From Glandiceps talaboti (lineage: Eukaryota; Hemichordata; Enteropneusta; Spengelidae), in NCBI RefSeq assembly GCF_964340395.1, contig NC_135558.1, positions 24,422,564 to 24,486,563 of the forward strand: a DNA stretch of 64,000 nt, given 5' to 3'. Position numbers and translations under genes: made by a program. The notes beneath the pieces were generated by a model. That model saw nothing but the letters and a program-made list of their open reading frames with translations. It was not told where the DNA came from and searched no databases. Positions 1-10,738 of the stretch are shown piece by piece. The stretch's first letter is position 1, and each line of letters begins with the position of its first letter.

Positions 1-919
1 TTTGCCAACATGCTTACCCACAAAAGGAAATACGTAGTTGGGACTTTGAAGTTACGTTGCAATAATCTGATCCTTACGTATACTGCATTGAATTCACTGA
101 GCCATCTTCTTGTGTCAAACAATGTATTTAATGACAAAATTGAAAGGAAATGTTTATGAAATGCACCTTTATTTACATTGTAAACAATGTCACTGGAGAC
201 ATCTTGCTTCGGCGATGTTTATATTTCATATCATATCATATAATATATTGGAAAATGCACGTAAAAAATCTGATCAGAAAATCGCATGTCTTGTGCATAA
301 ATTTCCCTCCACTGACCATTACACATGCACTGAGCTAGTATAAATACAAGTCATTATTGAACTGTAACGAAAAGAAATAAAACCAAAATAATCCATTATA
401 TAGCCAAAAATTACCTCCAAGTCGTTAGTATTGGTGTCGCTAAGGGTCGCAAGATTGCATATATTTGCTGTAAACTGCTGCTCACACGGACTTTAATAGC
501 GGGATTGGGAATTTGAGACTTACACACAAGTACAATGTGTTCCTACAGCTAAATACTTGTATTTACAATATATTTTGAGTCAAATTCAGTTGAAATATCC
601 AAAGATAGTAACATAATTTACATCATAGACCATGTTATGGGAGCCGTTAATTACTTCCGCCATGTTTAAATTTGATTTTGTGGGCAAAAAACGCACATAA
701 AAAGACCAACACTCATCATTTGGATCGTACTCCAGATACGGTTCACTGTCAAGGATTCAAAATGGCAGGACAGATAAACAGCTGACCGGGAAACCGGGAT
801 TGCACAAGGGCACCCACCAGTTCCCGGTATACCATGAATGCCGAAGTTCATTCACCTACCTTATCATTATACCTTTTAACAGCAGCTATTGCTGCAAAAA
901 TTGCAGGTACTGGTGGTGA
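1..919. other. Intron sequence, no exon recognised
   Basis: This is presumably the intron before the first visible Sec16 exon. The preceding part of the Sec16 central domain (the block equivalent to MTRFAN in vertebrates) was looked for and not found, so that exon should lie to the left of the window. The short open frames here have no recognisable motif. No repeat family could be assigned. Confidence 0.4.
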
Positions 920-1215
920 AAGGGTTAAAATATGTACGCCCATAGCAGCAGGTAAATAATGACATATAATGCCACCAGTGAAGTGAAGGCAAATGAATAA
1001 GCATTCCAAAATGTATGGAGATATGCCTTGTAACAAGACCACACCCATAGCAAGTTAATTGATGTATATTGCAGATACAGCACCATGGATGGGAAGGCAT
1101 GTGAATGAATAAATCTTAAAAAATGGATGCAAATATGTCTAGAAATAAGAACACATAATCATAGAAAATTAAAGTTTACTCTCAACAGTTGTGCTATAAC
1201 GGTATTTTTATTAAT
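920..1215 (+). repeat. Family A repeat, 3' portion
   Basis: Two degenerate copies of the roughly 108-bp internal unit are visible (CATTCCAAAATGTATG.. with ACAAGACCACACCCATAGCA). They are followed by the family's 3' terminal segment, CAACAGTTGTGCTATAACGG then ATTTTT. The 5' hairpin is missing, so the copy is 5'-truncated. Confidence 0.6.
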
Positions 1216-1871
1216 TTTATTAATATGTTAGCATTCTTCAAAATATTGTCAACATTACCATGGAAACCATCTCCTGTGAGTTTGCACTCGAGAATCCAGA
1301 AGTGCAACATCAGTTTTCTGAAGGCCCAGATGTTGCTCTAACCAAATAGGATGCCAAAACTTGTACTGCAAGGCAGGCAATTTCTTTTCAAAATTTTAGC
1401 CTCCTATTTGGCTATTTTGGCTACAGGTGGCTACATTTCTGTAATAAATGGACTTAGAAATGGTAATTCTACATGTCTGTGTGAATATCTATTTACTGTA
1501 TTGAGTTCTATTATATAAAGCTTTTAACATTTTGTGTGATTTTTGATATCCTTGAGGCCTGAATGGACAGAAGTGTTACACTTTCTTTAAGTACTGTAGC
1601 ACATATTTCAGCTACCCTGAAGAAATATACTTATGATGATGTACAATGTTTTAGTGTACATGTGTTTAGGTGTTAGACATCTTTGTGGAGTTTCTGAGTT
1701 GACTGATCTCAAAGCCTAATAAATACTTGAGATAAATAAATAGATTAATGAATCTACATTTGTACTCTTTGTACTAAACAAAATTGCACCTCATTATGAA
1801 ACTTGTGTGAGTTAAACATTGAAAAGGTTTACATGAAGAAAAGACAAGATATGTTATTAATTTATTAACAG

Positions 1872-1992
1872 AGTTGTGCAGATGAAAAGTGGGGTGATTG
1901 GAGGCCACATCTCGCTATGGTCCTGTCTAACATGAGTATTGAAAAAGGAGAGGTGGATAGGAGAACAATAACAACAATGGGAGATACCCTTG
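1872..1992 (+). CDS. SEC16A: Sec16A-like, exon 1 of 13 in the window (central domain)
   Basis: Internal exon of a Sec16 orthologue, the large peripheral scaffold of ER exit sites that recruits COPII coat. It opens after TTAACAG, reads [20 protein letters not shown] and ends ..MGDTL before GTAAGT. The block [17 protein letters not shown] is nearly identical to vertebrate SEC16A and lies in the helical (ACE1-type) central domain that binds Sec13 in the family. The exon begins in phase 0 and ends after one base of a Gly codon, completed by the exon at 4467. The ATG at 1917 is an internal Met, not a start. Identification as Sec16 is firm; SEC16A rather than SEC16B rests mainly on the downstream exons. 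Confidence 0.93.
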
Positions 1993-2004
1993 GTAAGTAT
2001 AGTA

Positions 2005-2047
2005 GTGGTGGCATGGTGGTGGTGGTGGTGGTGGTGGTGATGGTGGT

Positions 2048-2102
<55 letters not shown>

Positions 2103-2142
2103 TGGCGTGGTGGTGGTGGTGGTGGTGGTGGTGTGTGTGTGT
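2005..2142 (+). repeat. Compound (GTG)n(GT)n(GTG)n microsatellite
   Basis: Starts 12 bp after the splice donor at 1993. A GTG tract, about 25 GT units and a second GTG tract follow one another. Long His, Thr or Val/Cys open frames on either strand come from this repeat and are not genes. Confidence 0.9.
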
Positions 2143-2154
2143 CCAAAGAGTGCT

Positions 2155-2933
2155 GGGGCTTGTATGTCTACCATAATTATGGTAATTAGGACTTGTATGT
2201 ATACTATATGGTTAGTGGGACTTGTATGTATTCTGTATTGTGTGACTTGTATGTATACTATATGGTTAGTGGGACTTGTATGTATACTATATGGTTAGTG
2301 GGACTTGTATGTATACTATATGGTTAGTGGGACTTGTATGTATTCTGTATTGTGTGACTTGTATGTATACTATATGGTAACTAGGACTTGTATGTGGTAT
2401 TAAAGTAGGACTTGTATGTATACTATATGGTTAGTGGGACTTGTATGTATTCTGTATTGTGTGACTTGTATGTATACTATATGGTAACTAGGACTTGTAT
2501 GTGGTATTAAAGTAGGACTTGTACGTATAAATGTGACTTGTATGTATACTATATGGTTAGTGGGACTTGTATGTATTCTATATTGTGTGACTTGTATGTA
2601 TACTATATGGTAACTAGGACTTGTATGTGGTATTAAAGTAGGACTTGTATGTATAAATGTGACTTGTATGTATACTATATGGTAAGTAGGACTTGTATGT
2701 ATACTATGTGGTAAGTGTGAGTTGTATGTATTCTATATGATAAGTGGGACTTGTATGTATACTATGTGGTAAGTGGGACTTGTACGTATGTGGTAAGTGT
2801 GCCTTGTATTAAAGTTGTATGTATAATGTATGGTAAGTAGGACATGTATGTATTCTGTGTTGTAAGTGTGCCTTGTAAGTTGTATGTATAATGTATGGTA
2901 AGTAGGACTTGTATGTATACTATGTTGTTGGCT
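2155..2933 (+). repeat. Intronic minisatellite, about 27-30 bp unit
   Basis: About 25 imperfect copies of a unit of the type GGACTTGTATGTATACTATA followed by TGGTTAGTG or TGGTAAGTG. Some variants read TTCTGTATTGTGTGACTTG or GTATTAAAGTA. Several units contain GTAAGT, the consensus 5' splice-site hexamer. The array lies in the intron after the exon at 1872. Three or four more units appear at 3394-3490. Confidence 0.9.
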
Positions 2934-3393
2934 GATATCACTGAGTGAGAGAAACTTGTTCTGGTTTTGGGCAGGACTTAGCTGTGTGCACCACTAACTA
3001 GTATGGACATCAGTCATTCTCCTGTTTTCCTTGTTTAAAAACTCTTGTTATTCTCCTGCTTCTTGGTCATTAGTGTATTTGATGGCTCAACAAAGGAGAC
3101 CATGTTGGCCTATAATCCCATTTGTCCATCGATGTAATTTCTTCGTTTGTAGGTATCAATCGTGTCAATCGTGTCTGTTGACAACTTCTGGCTTTCACAC
3201 CAGGAGACGAATGAGTTTTCAGGTTCTACTTTTGCCATTTAAAAAAATGACAACTACATGTAGCCACGGTGTGTTATGTATGTCGATGTTGTTGCTAAAT
3301 GCTGCCAAAAGTTACTATTGGAAGCATGCCCCTCTCAGCCTAGTTCCAGGCATAACATTCCAGTAACAAGTCTATTGTCTGCGTATAATATAT
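2934..3393. other. Non-repetitive insert splitting the minisatellite
   Basis: About 460 bp of apparently unique sequence between two blocks of the same minisatellite. It contains an open frame of 111 codons at 3031-3366 with no recognisable motif. It could be an insertion or original intron around which the array grew. No terminal repeats were seen. Confidence 0.4.
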
Positions 3394-3490
3394 TGTAAGT
3401 AGGACTTGTATGTATTCTATTTAGTAAGTGGGACTTGTATGTATAAGTGCAACTTTTATGTATACTATACATTTATGGTAAGTGGGACTT
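3394..3490 (+). repeat. Outlying units of the 27-30 bp minisatellite
   Basis: Contains GTAAGTAGGACTTGTATGTA and related units matching the array at 2155-2933, separated from it by the insert at 2934-3393. Confidence 0.8.
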
Positions 3491-3532
3491 GTCATTTTGC
3501 GTTCTTCAACTTTCTTATATTCTTAAACTATC

Positions 3533-4250
3533 TTTAGCACAACTGAACTGGTAAGGCTCAGTAGTGCTGTAGGCATGGTGCGGTGCCTGTGTGTGTGTGT
3601 GTGTGTGTGTGTACATGACTTACACTCAAAAACCACGACACCAACTGCCTTAGTATTTGGTGGGGAGATTACTTTTGGTGTCTAGTTGGGAAATTGTTCA
3701 AAGCAAAATCATTGCATCACAGGTGTGATTTGGGTCACAAAATGCCATTTTTGGTCAAAAAACTTAAACTCAAAAACTACAGGGCAGATTGATCTGAAAT
3801 TTGGTGAGAACGTTCTTAGGGATGTGTAAATTAAAATTGTTCATGATATGATTCTATCAGTAATATGCAAGTTAGGGCTAAAAATGTGTCTTTTTGGTAC
3901 AAAAAAAATGTATAATTCCAAAACCACTGAGCAGATTGGGCTTAAATTTAATGGGAATGCATTTAGGGATGTATGGACAAAGAAGTATTAAGCATACAAT
4001 GATTCCATGAGTGATATGCAAATTAGGTGTAAAAATATTTCTTTTTGGTCAAAAATCTTTAGATCCAAAACTATATGTATTGAGCAGATTATGCTTAAAT
4101 TTAATGGGGATGCTCAGTTTGACCCTGCCGAACAACGCAGGTTTTCCCCGGGCACTCCGGTTTCCTCCTGCTTCTTCAACACTAGGGCACTAGGGCGCTG
4201 CTCTGCGGCGACCATTCAACAAATTTCCGAATTTATTTGGACAAATAAAG

Positions 4251-4297
<47 letters not shown>

Positions 4298-4393
4298 CTC
4301 AGGGTTGTATAGATGAAGAAATGTAAAGCATATAATGATGTCATTTGTGATATGCAAATTAGGTGTAAAACGCCATTGGTGATATTTTTTTGA
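3533..4393 (+). repeat. Family A repeat, near complete, with nested retroposon
   Basis: Starts TTTAGCACAACTGAACTGGT, continues to CTCAGTAGTGCT (5' hairpin) and a (GT)n tract at about 3590-3612. Three reiterations of the AAACTACTGGGCAGATTG..AAATTTGGTGG module follow, and it ends near GCCATTGGTGATATTTTTTT. It is interrupted at 4118-4298 by a retroposon end. Confidence 0.75.
4118..4298 (+). mobile_element. Retroposon 3' end (L2/CR1-type tail) with (TTA)n
   Basis: Contains CCCGGGCACTCCGGTTTCCT, typical of L2/CR1-type LINE and derived SINE tails, and ends AATAAAGATTATTATT.. as a (TTA)n tail. It interrupts the family A copy, and TCAG is duplicated on both sides (4114-4117 and 4299-4302), as expected of a short target-site duplication. 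Only the 3' end is present. Confidence 0.7.
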
Positions 4394-4466
4394 TAGTGTA
4401 TGTAGTTGGTTGGAACTTGTATGTTTATGATAAACATAGTAATTTAAATTTTGATTTTATATTCAG

Positions 4467-4578
4467 GTGCCAAAGGATTATTACATGCTTCCCAGTTCTG
4501 TTACATAATGGCCCAGGTTGGTTTGGGAGCTTATACCAAGAAAAATACAAAAATGGTGCTTCTAGGTTCTAGCCACAG
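4467..4578 (+). CDS. SEC16A: Sec16A-like, exon 2 of 13 in the window (central domain)
   Basis: Opens after ATTCAG in phase 1 (Gly codon shared with the exon at 1872) and reads AKGLLHASQFCYIMAQVGLG, then AYTKKNTKMVLLGSSH, before GTAAGG. It matches the vertebrate Sec16 segment with HFCYLMAQ and VLIGSNHS. In the known family this is part of the alpha-solenoid that closes the central conserved domain and associates with Sec13. It ends after two bases of a Ser codon completed by the exon at 14837, giving LGSSHSLPF across the join. The frame that translates the upstream intron into this exon is a coincidence. Confidence 0.93.
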
Positions 4579-4613
4579 GTAAGGTAGCCATATGATTCCT
4601 GAAAGACATATTG

Positions 4614-4616
<3 letters not shown>

Positions 4617-4689
<73 letters not shown>
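4617..4689 (+). repeat. (GT)n microsatellite
   Basis: About 36 uninterrupted GT units, 39 bp after the donor of the exon at 4467. Confidence 0.95.
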
Positions 4690-4694
<5 letters not shown>

Positions 4695-4969
4695 ATGTAT
4701 GTGTGTCATCATGGTAATCCACAGCCTCTTTTATGGCACCATCCAGGATGCCCCGCCAAGTGGCCTTGGTTCCATTCACGTACAAATTGGTTATTCCTGC
4801 ATTGCTAATTTTGTTGTTTTGTACATCAACACTACAACCAATCAGATTGCAACACTACAACCAATCAGATTGCCACATTAACCTGACTTGGACAAGCTGA
4901 GTTATTGTTGCCGAAATTTAATTTTGTCATCCTACGGACAAGATTGGAATGATATGAACAGAAAATACT

Positions 4970-5880
4970 AGTAATGACTTACAAATCTGCATGAAAATAT
5001 CAAATAGGGTTTGTGAGAGCATGGATTTCACTGATGCTGTTTATCGCCAGATACAATCACAAGTTTGTAGCAAGTTACACAACAGCCACACAAGGTACAA
5101 GTACATGTACGTATAGCATAGGATAGGCAGGACCTCCATGGGAAAAGGTGAGATCACTCGATTCATGTGAGTTCACTCATAAATAAACGTCATTCATGAT
5201 CAACCTGTGGTTGTTGAAGTGTTTACAATACTTTGCTGAATTTTACAAGGAACTGAACCTGGGCTGAATGTTGATAAGTACAACCTTTTAAGCACAATGT
5301 TCTTTGGACGCAGGACTCCAGAACTCCAGAACTGTATTCATTGCATCCTGTACTACTATTCAGCATTAAATTTCTAATTTCCAATGAATCTTTTCTCATT
5401 CTTGCTTTATGCTCTTTACCGCCTTCAAATGTTGGTTATCCCAGTGGTTTTGAATGAGACTAGTAACTTTTAGACTGGTCTTTCGAATCACCCCCGTTCA
5501 CGTACACATTCACTCAGTGCATGTAGGAAGGATTGCTCATGTATGTCTGCCTGTTGGATAGTGAATACATGTGTACACAGTCAGAAAATACTGCTGCTTC
5601 AAGGGAATGGTCCTATAAACAGGCATATTTAGTCACTTTGACATTTAGTTGACAGTGACAAGCCCAAGTAGAAGTCAGAGTATAAGTATAAATAGTTGCA
5701 AATCAGTGTAAATGCAAGCTTATAGTGAACATGCTTGACAACAGAAGATATGGATCATCATGACGTCATTACTCATGAATATTTAATTATTACTAAGCTT
5801 AAATAATGCCTTTATAGCTCTAAGAAACTAGAGCTTTATTTTGCTGTGCCACACAAGAAATAACAGCTCTGGTTTGTGAC
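4970..5880 (-). repeat. Family F repeat, inverted relative to 57850-58610
   Basis: Segments such as AAATAGGGTTTGTGAGAGCA, ATTCATGTGAGTTCACTC, AACCTGGGCTGAATG and TGGTTATCC..GAGACTAGTAACTTTTA recur in reverse complement and reverse order at 57850-58610. The two copies are about 52 kb apart in opposite orientation, in different Sec16 introns. No coding potential was recognised. Confidence 0.75.
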
Positions 5881-5884
5881 AAAG

Positions 5885-5925
<41 letters not shown>

Positions 5926-5929
5926 TGTT

Positions 5930-5968
<39 letters not shown>
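5885..5968 (+). repeat. (GT)n microsatellite with TTTGTG interruptions
   Basis: Two GT tracts flank a short (TTTGTG)n block, at the right edge of the family F copy. Confidence 0.9.
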
Positions 5969-5971
<3 letters not shown>

Positions 5972-6224
5972 TGTAAATGACACTAAGGTTATAGACCTCG
6001 TTCAATGCCCATTGTTATTGGTTTGCAGTTAAGAAAATAATGATTATACGCATCCATAACTATATATTTTCTGAAAGCTCTTGATCCACTCTTTTCAATG
6101 AAATTGGTAACATGGCTAGCCATGCTGAGGATCTCGCCACTCTAGGTCCACTTCTCATTAGCCAGAATATCACATTAACAGGTCATATAGAGACACCCAA
6201 CACCTAGCTGGTGACAAATTTTGT

Positions 6225-6505
6225 ATCCTATTGTAAGAATATTTAGGTGAGTATCTTTCCGGAAACAGAATTATCGTTTCTCCAGAAACTAATTTCTGTT
6301 GAAGGAAAGATACTCACCTAACAGTCCCTCCCTCTTTCCCCACTGTCTCAGTTTTGTTGGGTTTCTGGACTAAGATTGTGTTCCATAGCGCAACATTGAG
6401 GGCAGTAATAGTAGGAGGAGGTGGAGTAATAAAGTTTTATTGGATAACCATCAGGAATTGCAAGCAAATCCTATTTTAAGAATATTTAGGTGAGTATCTT
6501 TCCTT
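6225..6505. repeat. Short repeat with direct and inverted GGTGAGTATCTTTCC blocks
   Basis: ATATTTAGGTGAGTATCTTT occurs at about 6238 and again, with its left context (CCTATT..TAAGA), at about 6480. The reverse complement GGAAAGATACTCACCTAA is at about 6303-6320, giving a stem with the first copy. The arrangement suggests a small MITE-like element or a tandem rearrangement of one. Its ends are unclear. Confidence 0.55.
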
Positions 6506-6689
6506 CAAGAGAAATTAGTTTCGAGAGAAATGACAACATGCATCTCTCTCCATGTATGGCGGCAAAGTTTCTGACTGTCATTTCTTCCAGAGAAGAAAAA
6601 AAGCTTTTCCTCATTTGATAACATTTTAGTAAGATTTAAAAATCCTCATTGCGATTTTGATGCACGCAAAATGAAATGAACTCTACTCC

Positions 6690-6740
6690 CTCCCCCCCCC
6701 CAAAAAAACAAACAAAACAAAACAAAACAAAACAAAACAA
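6690..6740 (+). repeat. C-rich then (AAAAC)n low-complexity tract
   Basis: A run of C followed by A7 and repeated CAAAA units, left of a family A fragment. Confidence 0.8.
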
Positions 6741-6769
6741 AGGAATTACATTTGTCGTGCATCAGTTTT

Positions 6770-7080
6770 AAAATGGCCCCCTTAAACTCCAAAACTACTG
6801 GGCAGATTGGTCTGAAATTTGGTAGAAACATTTTTCGGGGTGTTTAGTGTAAGAATTATTCATGACATAATGATCCCATCAGTGATATGCAAATTAGGTG
6901 AAAAAATCTCAATTTCAGTCAAAAACATATCTTGAAGTTTATATTGCACAGATGACAACTGTGAAGGGTAGACAAGTGAATAAAGATTCCGAAAGTGTAT
7001 GCAAATATGCCAAGCAATAAGACCACACCCATAGCAACAGCCAAATACAGTTGTTCTACAATGCCATTGATGCTGTATTT
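6770..7080 (+). repeat. Family A repeat, 5'-truncated
   Basis: Begins in the AAACTCCAAAACTACTGGGC module and includes CCCATCAGTGATATGCAAAT, one 108-bp unit (GCAATAAGACCACACCCATA) and the 3' end TTCTACAATGCCATTGATGC. There is no 5' hairpin. Confidence 0.7.
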
Positions 7081-7091
7081 AGTCTGAAAAC

Positions 7092-7150
7092 GTCAATCAA
7101 TCAATCAATCAAATTTGTGTAGCACTGATTTCCAGAGCAATGTACACCAT
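7092..7150 (-). repeat. (TCAA)n tract with SINE/LINE-like tail
   Basis: Four TCAA units, then a stretch resembling a reversed retroposon tail of the kind ..GTAGCGCTGATTTCCA.. seen in many invertebrate SINEs. It is short and degenerate. Confidence 0.3.
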
Positions 7151-7715
7151 TTTTGTACGAGTGTTCATCAAAGAGTATTTCTTTGGTACGATTTCTTTCA
7201 CTAACCCTTTTAACCTCGACAACAGATATAAACTTGTAATTTCCACAGTTGGAACGAGTCAGCGTATGACGTCATAAAATAACAAGGTTGACCTAGTATA
7301 ACGCGTCCGCTTCTAGTGCTAGGCTTGTGACGGAGGGCCGATTTCGCCATCAATTTTCTCCGTTGTTTCGAGCCCCAGATACAGGAGAGTTTACATTTCT
7401 GTTTTTGAAGACATATAAAAATGGAATTTGAACTTTTTTATCGTATTTTTTGTGCGTGAAACATAGGTCCTCCATCCGAATTCGTGATAGCAGAATCACA
7501 TTTTCTAAAGACTGTTATGGTAAAACTTTGTAAAAAATTTGACAGATAAAGAAGGTACTATTGTAAATATATTGTGAAAGTTTCGAGCTGGTATCTCTCT
7601 TAGAAATATCGAAAATGGTCTTTTGAAATCTTTGAGTTTAGCGTGAGTGAGCGTTCACTGTGGCGGTTATTTTCAAATTAATTTGATCTTGCCGGCCATT
7701 TCCACAGGCTAGCAA
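7151..7715. other. No recognised feature
   Basis: Intron between the family A fragment and the RT-derived minisatellite. I looked for upstream reverse-transcriptase coding sequence matching the minisatellite's parent and saw none. No splice-bounded coding block was seen. Confidence 0.4.
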
Positions 7716-10700
7716 TCCGACTGACAGTTTTGACTACCTCATCAGGGCTCTTTTCTAGAATCTCTACAGTTTGGAGTACCTCAGGGCTCTGTTTTATGAC
7801 CTCTATGGTTTGAACTGCCTCATCTGGGCTCTGTTCTAGGACCTCTACAGTTTGGAGTACCTCATCTGGGCTCTGTTCTAGGACCTCTACAGTTTGGAGT
7901 ACCTCAGGGCTGTTCTGTAGGTCCTCTATGGATTGGAGTATCTCATCAGGGCTCTGTTCTAGAACCTCTACTGTTTAAAGTACCTCATGGCTCTGTTCTA
8001 GGACCTCTACGGTTTGGAGTACCTCCGGTCTCTGTTCTAGGACCTCTATGGTTTGGAGTACCTCGTGGCTCTGTCCTAGGACCTCTACGGTTTGAACTAC
8101 TTCATCGGGGCTCTGATCTAGGACCTCTACGGTTTGAAGTACCTCATCAGGGCTCTGTTTTAGGATCTCTACAGTTTTGAGTACCTCATCAGGGCTCTGT
8201 TCTAAGACCTCTACAGTTTGGAGTACCCCAGGGCTCTGTTTTATGACCTCTATGGTTTGGAGTATCTCAAGGCTCTGTCCTAGGACCTCTACGGTTTGAA
8301 CTGCCTCATCCGGGCTCTGTTCTAGGACCTCTACAGTTTGGAGTACCTCAAGGCTCTGCTCTAGGACCTCTACAGTTTGGAGTACCTCAAGGCTCTGTTC
8401 TAGGACCTCTACTGTTTGGAATACCTCAAGGCTCTGTACGAAGACCTCTACAGTTTGGAGTACCTCATCAGGGCTCTGTTCTAGGATCTCTACAGTTTGG
8501 AGTACCTCATCAGGGCTCTGTTCTAGGACCTCTACAGTTTGGAGTACCTCATCAGGGCTCTGTTCTAGGATCTCTACAGTTTGGAGTACCTCATCAGGGC
8601 TCTGTTCTAAGACCTCTACAGTTTGGAGTACCCCAGGGCTCTATTTTATGACCTCTGCGGTTCGGAGTATCTCGGCTCTGTTTTATGACCTCTACAGTTT
8701 GAACTACCACATCTGGGCTCTGTTCTAGGAACTCTATGGTTTGGAGTAACTCGTGGCTGTGTCCTAGGACCTCTACGGTTTGAACTACTACATCTGGGCT
8801 CTGATATAGGACCTCTACGGTTTGAAGTACCTCATCAGGAGGGCTCTGTTCTAGGACCTCTACGGTTTGGAGTACGACAGGGCTCTGTTCTAGGACCTCT
8901 ATGGTTTGGAGTACCTCGTGGCTCTGTCCTAGGACCTCTACGGTTTGAACTACTTCATCTGGGCTCTGATCTAGGACCTCTACGGTTTGAAGTACTTCAT
9001 CAGGGCTCTGTTCTAGGACCTCTACGGTTTGGAGTACCGCAGGGCTCTGTTCTAGGACCTCTATGGTTTGGAGTATCTCAAGGCTCTGTCCTAGGACCTC
9101 TATACGGTTTGAACTGCCTCATCCGGGCTCTGTTCTAGGACCTCTACAGTTTGGAGTACCTCAAGGCTCTGCTCTAGGACCTCTACAGTTTGGAGTACCT
9201 CAAGGCTCTGTTCTAGGACCTCTACTGTTTGGAATACCTCAAGGCTCTGTACAAAGACCTCTACAGTTTGGAGTACCTCATCAGGGCTCTGTTCTAGGAT
9301 CTCTACAGTTTGGAGTACCTCATCAGGGCTCTGTTCTAGGACCACTACAGTTTGGAGTACCTCATCAGGGCTCTGTTCTAGGACCTCTACAGTTTTTTGT
9401 ACCCCAGGGCTCTGTTTTATGACCTCTACGGTTCGGAGTATCTCAGCTCTGTTTTATGACCTCTACAGTTTGAACTACCACATCTGGGTTCTGTTCTAGG
9501 AACTCTATGGTTTGGAGTAACTCGTGGCTGTGTCCTAGGACCTCTACAGTTTGAACTACTACATCTGGGCTCTGATATAGGACCTCTACGGTTTGAAGTA
9601 CCTCATTAGGGCTCTGTTCTAGGATCTCTACAATTTGGAGTACCTCATCTGGGCTCTGTTCTAGGACCTCTACATTTTGGAGTACCTCAGGGCTCTGTCT
9701 TATGACCTCTACGGTTTGAACTACCTCATCTGGGCTCTGTTCTAGGACCTCTATGGTTTGGAGTACCTCATGACTCTGTCCTAGGACCTCTACAGTTTGG
9801 AGTACCTCAGGGCTCTGTTCTAGGACCTCTACGGTCTGGAGTACCTCATCAGGGCTCTGTTCTAGGATCTCTACAGTTTGGAGTACCTCATCAGGGCACT
9901 CTGTTCTAGGACCTCTACTGTTTGGAGTACCTCAGGGCTCTGTTCTATGACCTCTATGGTTTGGAGTACCTCAAGGCTCTGGTCTAGGACCTCCATGGTT
10001 TGCAGTACCTCATGGCTCTGTTCTAGGACCTCTACAGTTTGGAGTACCTCATGGCTCTGTCCTAGGACCTCTACAGTTTGAACTACCACATCTGGGCTCT
10101 GTTCTAGGACCTGTACAGTTTAGAGTACCTCATCTGGGCTCTGTTCTAGGACCTTTACAGTTTGGAGTACCTCATCTGGGCTCTGTTCTAGGACCTCTAC
10201 AGTTTGGAGTACCTCATCTGGGCTCTGTTCTAGGACCTCTATGGTTTGGAGTACCTCATGGCTCTCTTTTATGACCTCTACGGTTTGAACTACCTTTTCT
10301 GGGCTCTGTTCTAGGACCTCTACATTTTGGAGTACCTCAGGGCTCTGTTCTAGGACCTCTACAGTTTGGAGTACCTCATCTTGGCTCTGTTCTAGGACCT
10401 CTACAGTTTGGAGTATCTCATATGGGCTCTTTTTCTAGGTCCTCTATGGATTGCAGTACCTCGTCAGGGCTCTGTTCTAGGACCTCTACTGTTTGGAGTA
10501 GGTCGGGGCTCTGTTCTAGGACCTCTACGGTCTGGAGTACCTCATCAGGGCTCTGTTCTAGGATCTCTACAGTTTGGAGTACCTCATCAGGGCTCTCTGT
10601 TCTAGGACCTTTACTGTTTGGAGTACCTCAGGGCTCTGGTCTAGGACCTCCATGGTTTGCAGTACCTCATGGCTCTGTTCTAGGATGTCTACAGTATGAA

Positions 10701-10738
10701 GTACCTCATCAGGGCTCTGTTCTAGGACCTTTACAGTT
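7716..10738 (+). repeat. Minisatellite built from a reverse-transcriptase motif, 39/42 bp unit
   Basis: Roughly 75 tandem copies of a 39-bp unit (CAGTTTGGAGTACCTCAGGG followed by CTCTGTTCTAGGACCTCTA) or a 42-bp variant with CAT inserted. In the forward frame the unit reads QFGVPQGSVLGPL, or QFGVPHQGSVLGPL with the insertion. That is the conserved LINE reverse-transcriptase block (GVPQGSVLGPLLF) just upstream of the catalytic (F/Y)ADD. Frame-keeping stretches occur, for example 9063-9422 and 10422-10766. A block of about 0.8 kb from 8260 is repeated from about 9062, so large segments were also duplicated. The last unit runs without a break into further RT sequence at 10739. Confidence 0.93.

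Noticed and set aside
1917-1919. Start codon of Sec16 at the ATG in exon 1872-1992
   Set aside because: Homology continues upstream of it ([12 protein letters not shown]), so it is an internal Met.
1857-2174. Poly-His/Thr frames on the minus strand
   Set aside because: They are the complement of the (GTG)n(GT)n microsatellite.
4531-4808. Thr-His and Cys-Val frames over 4617-4689 as small proteins
   Set aside because: Dinucleotide repeat translation flanked by unrelated intron sequence.
9063-9422. A 119-codon frame on the + strand in the RT-motif array as a repeat protein gene
   Set aside because: The peptide is a tandem copy of one RT motif, with stops and frame changes throughout the rest of the array and no promoter or splice context. 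It is a minisatellite in an intron.
7716-10738. CRISPR-like array (regular direct repeats)
   Set aside because: There are no unique spacers between repeats; the units are head-to-tail, coding-derived, and in an animal intron.
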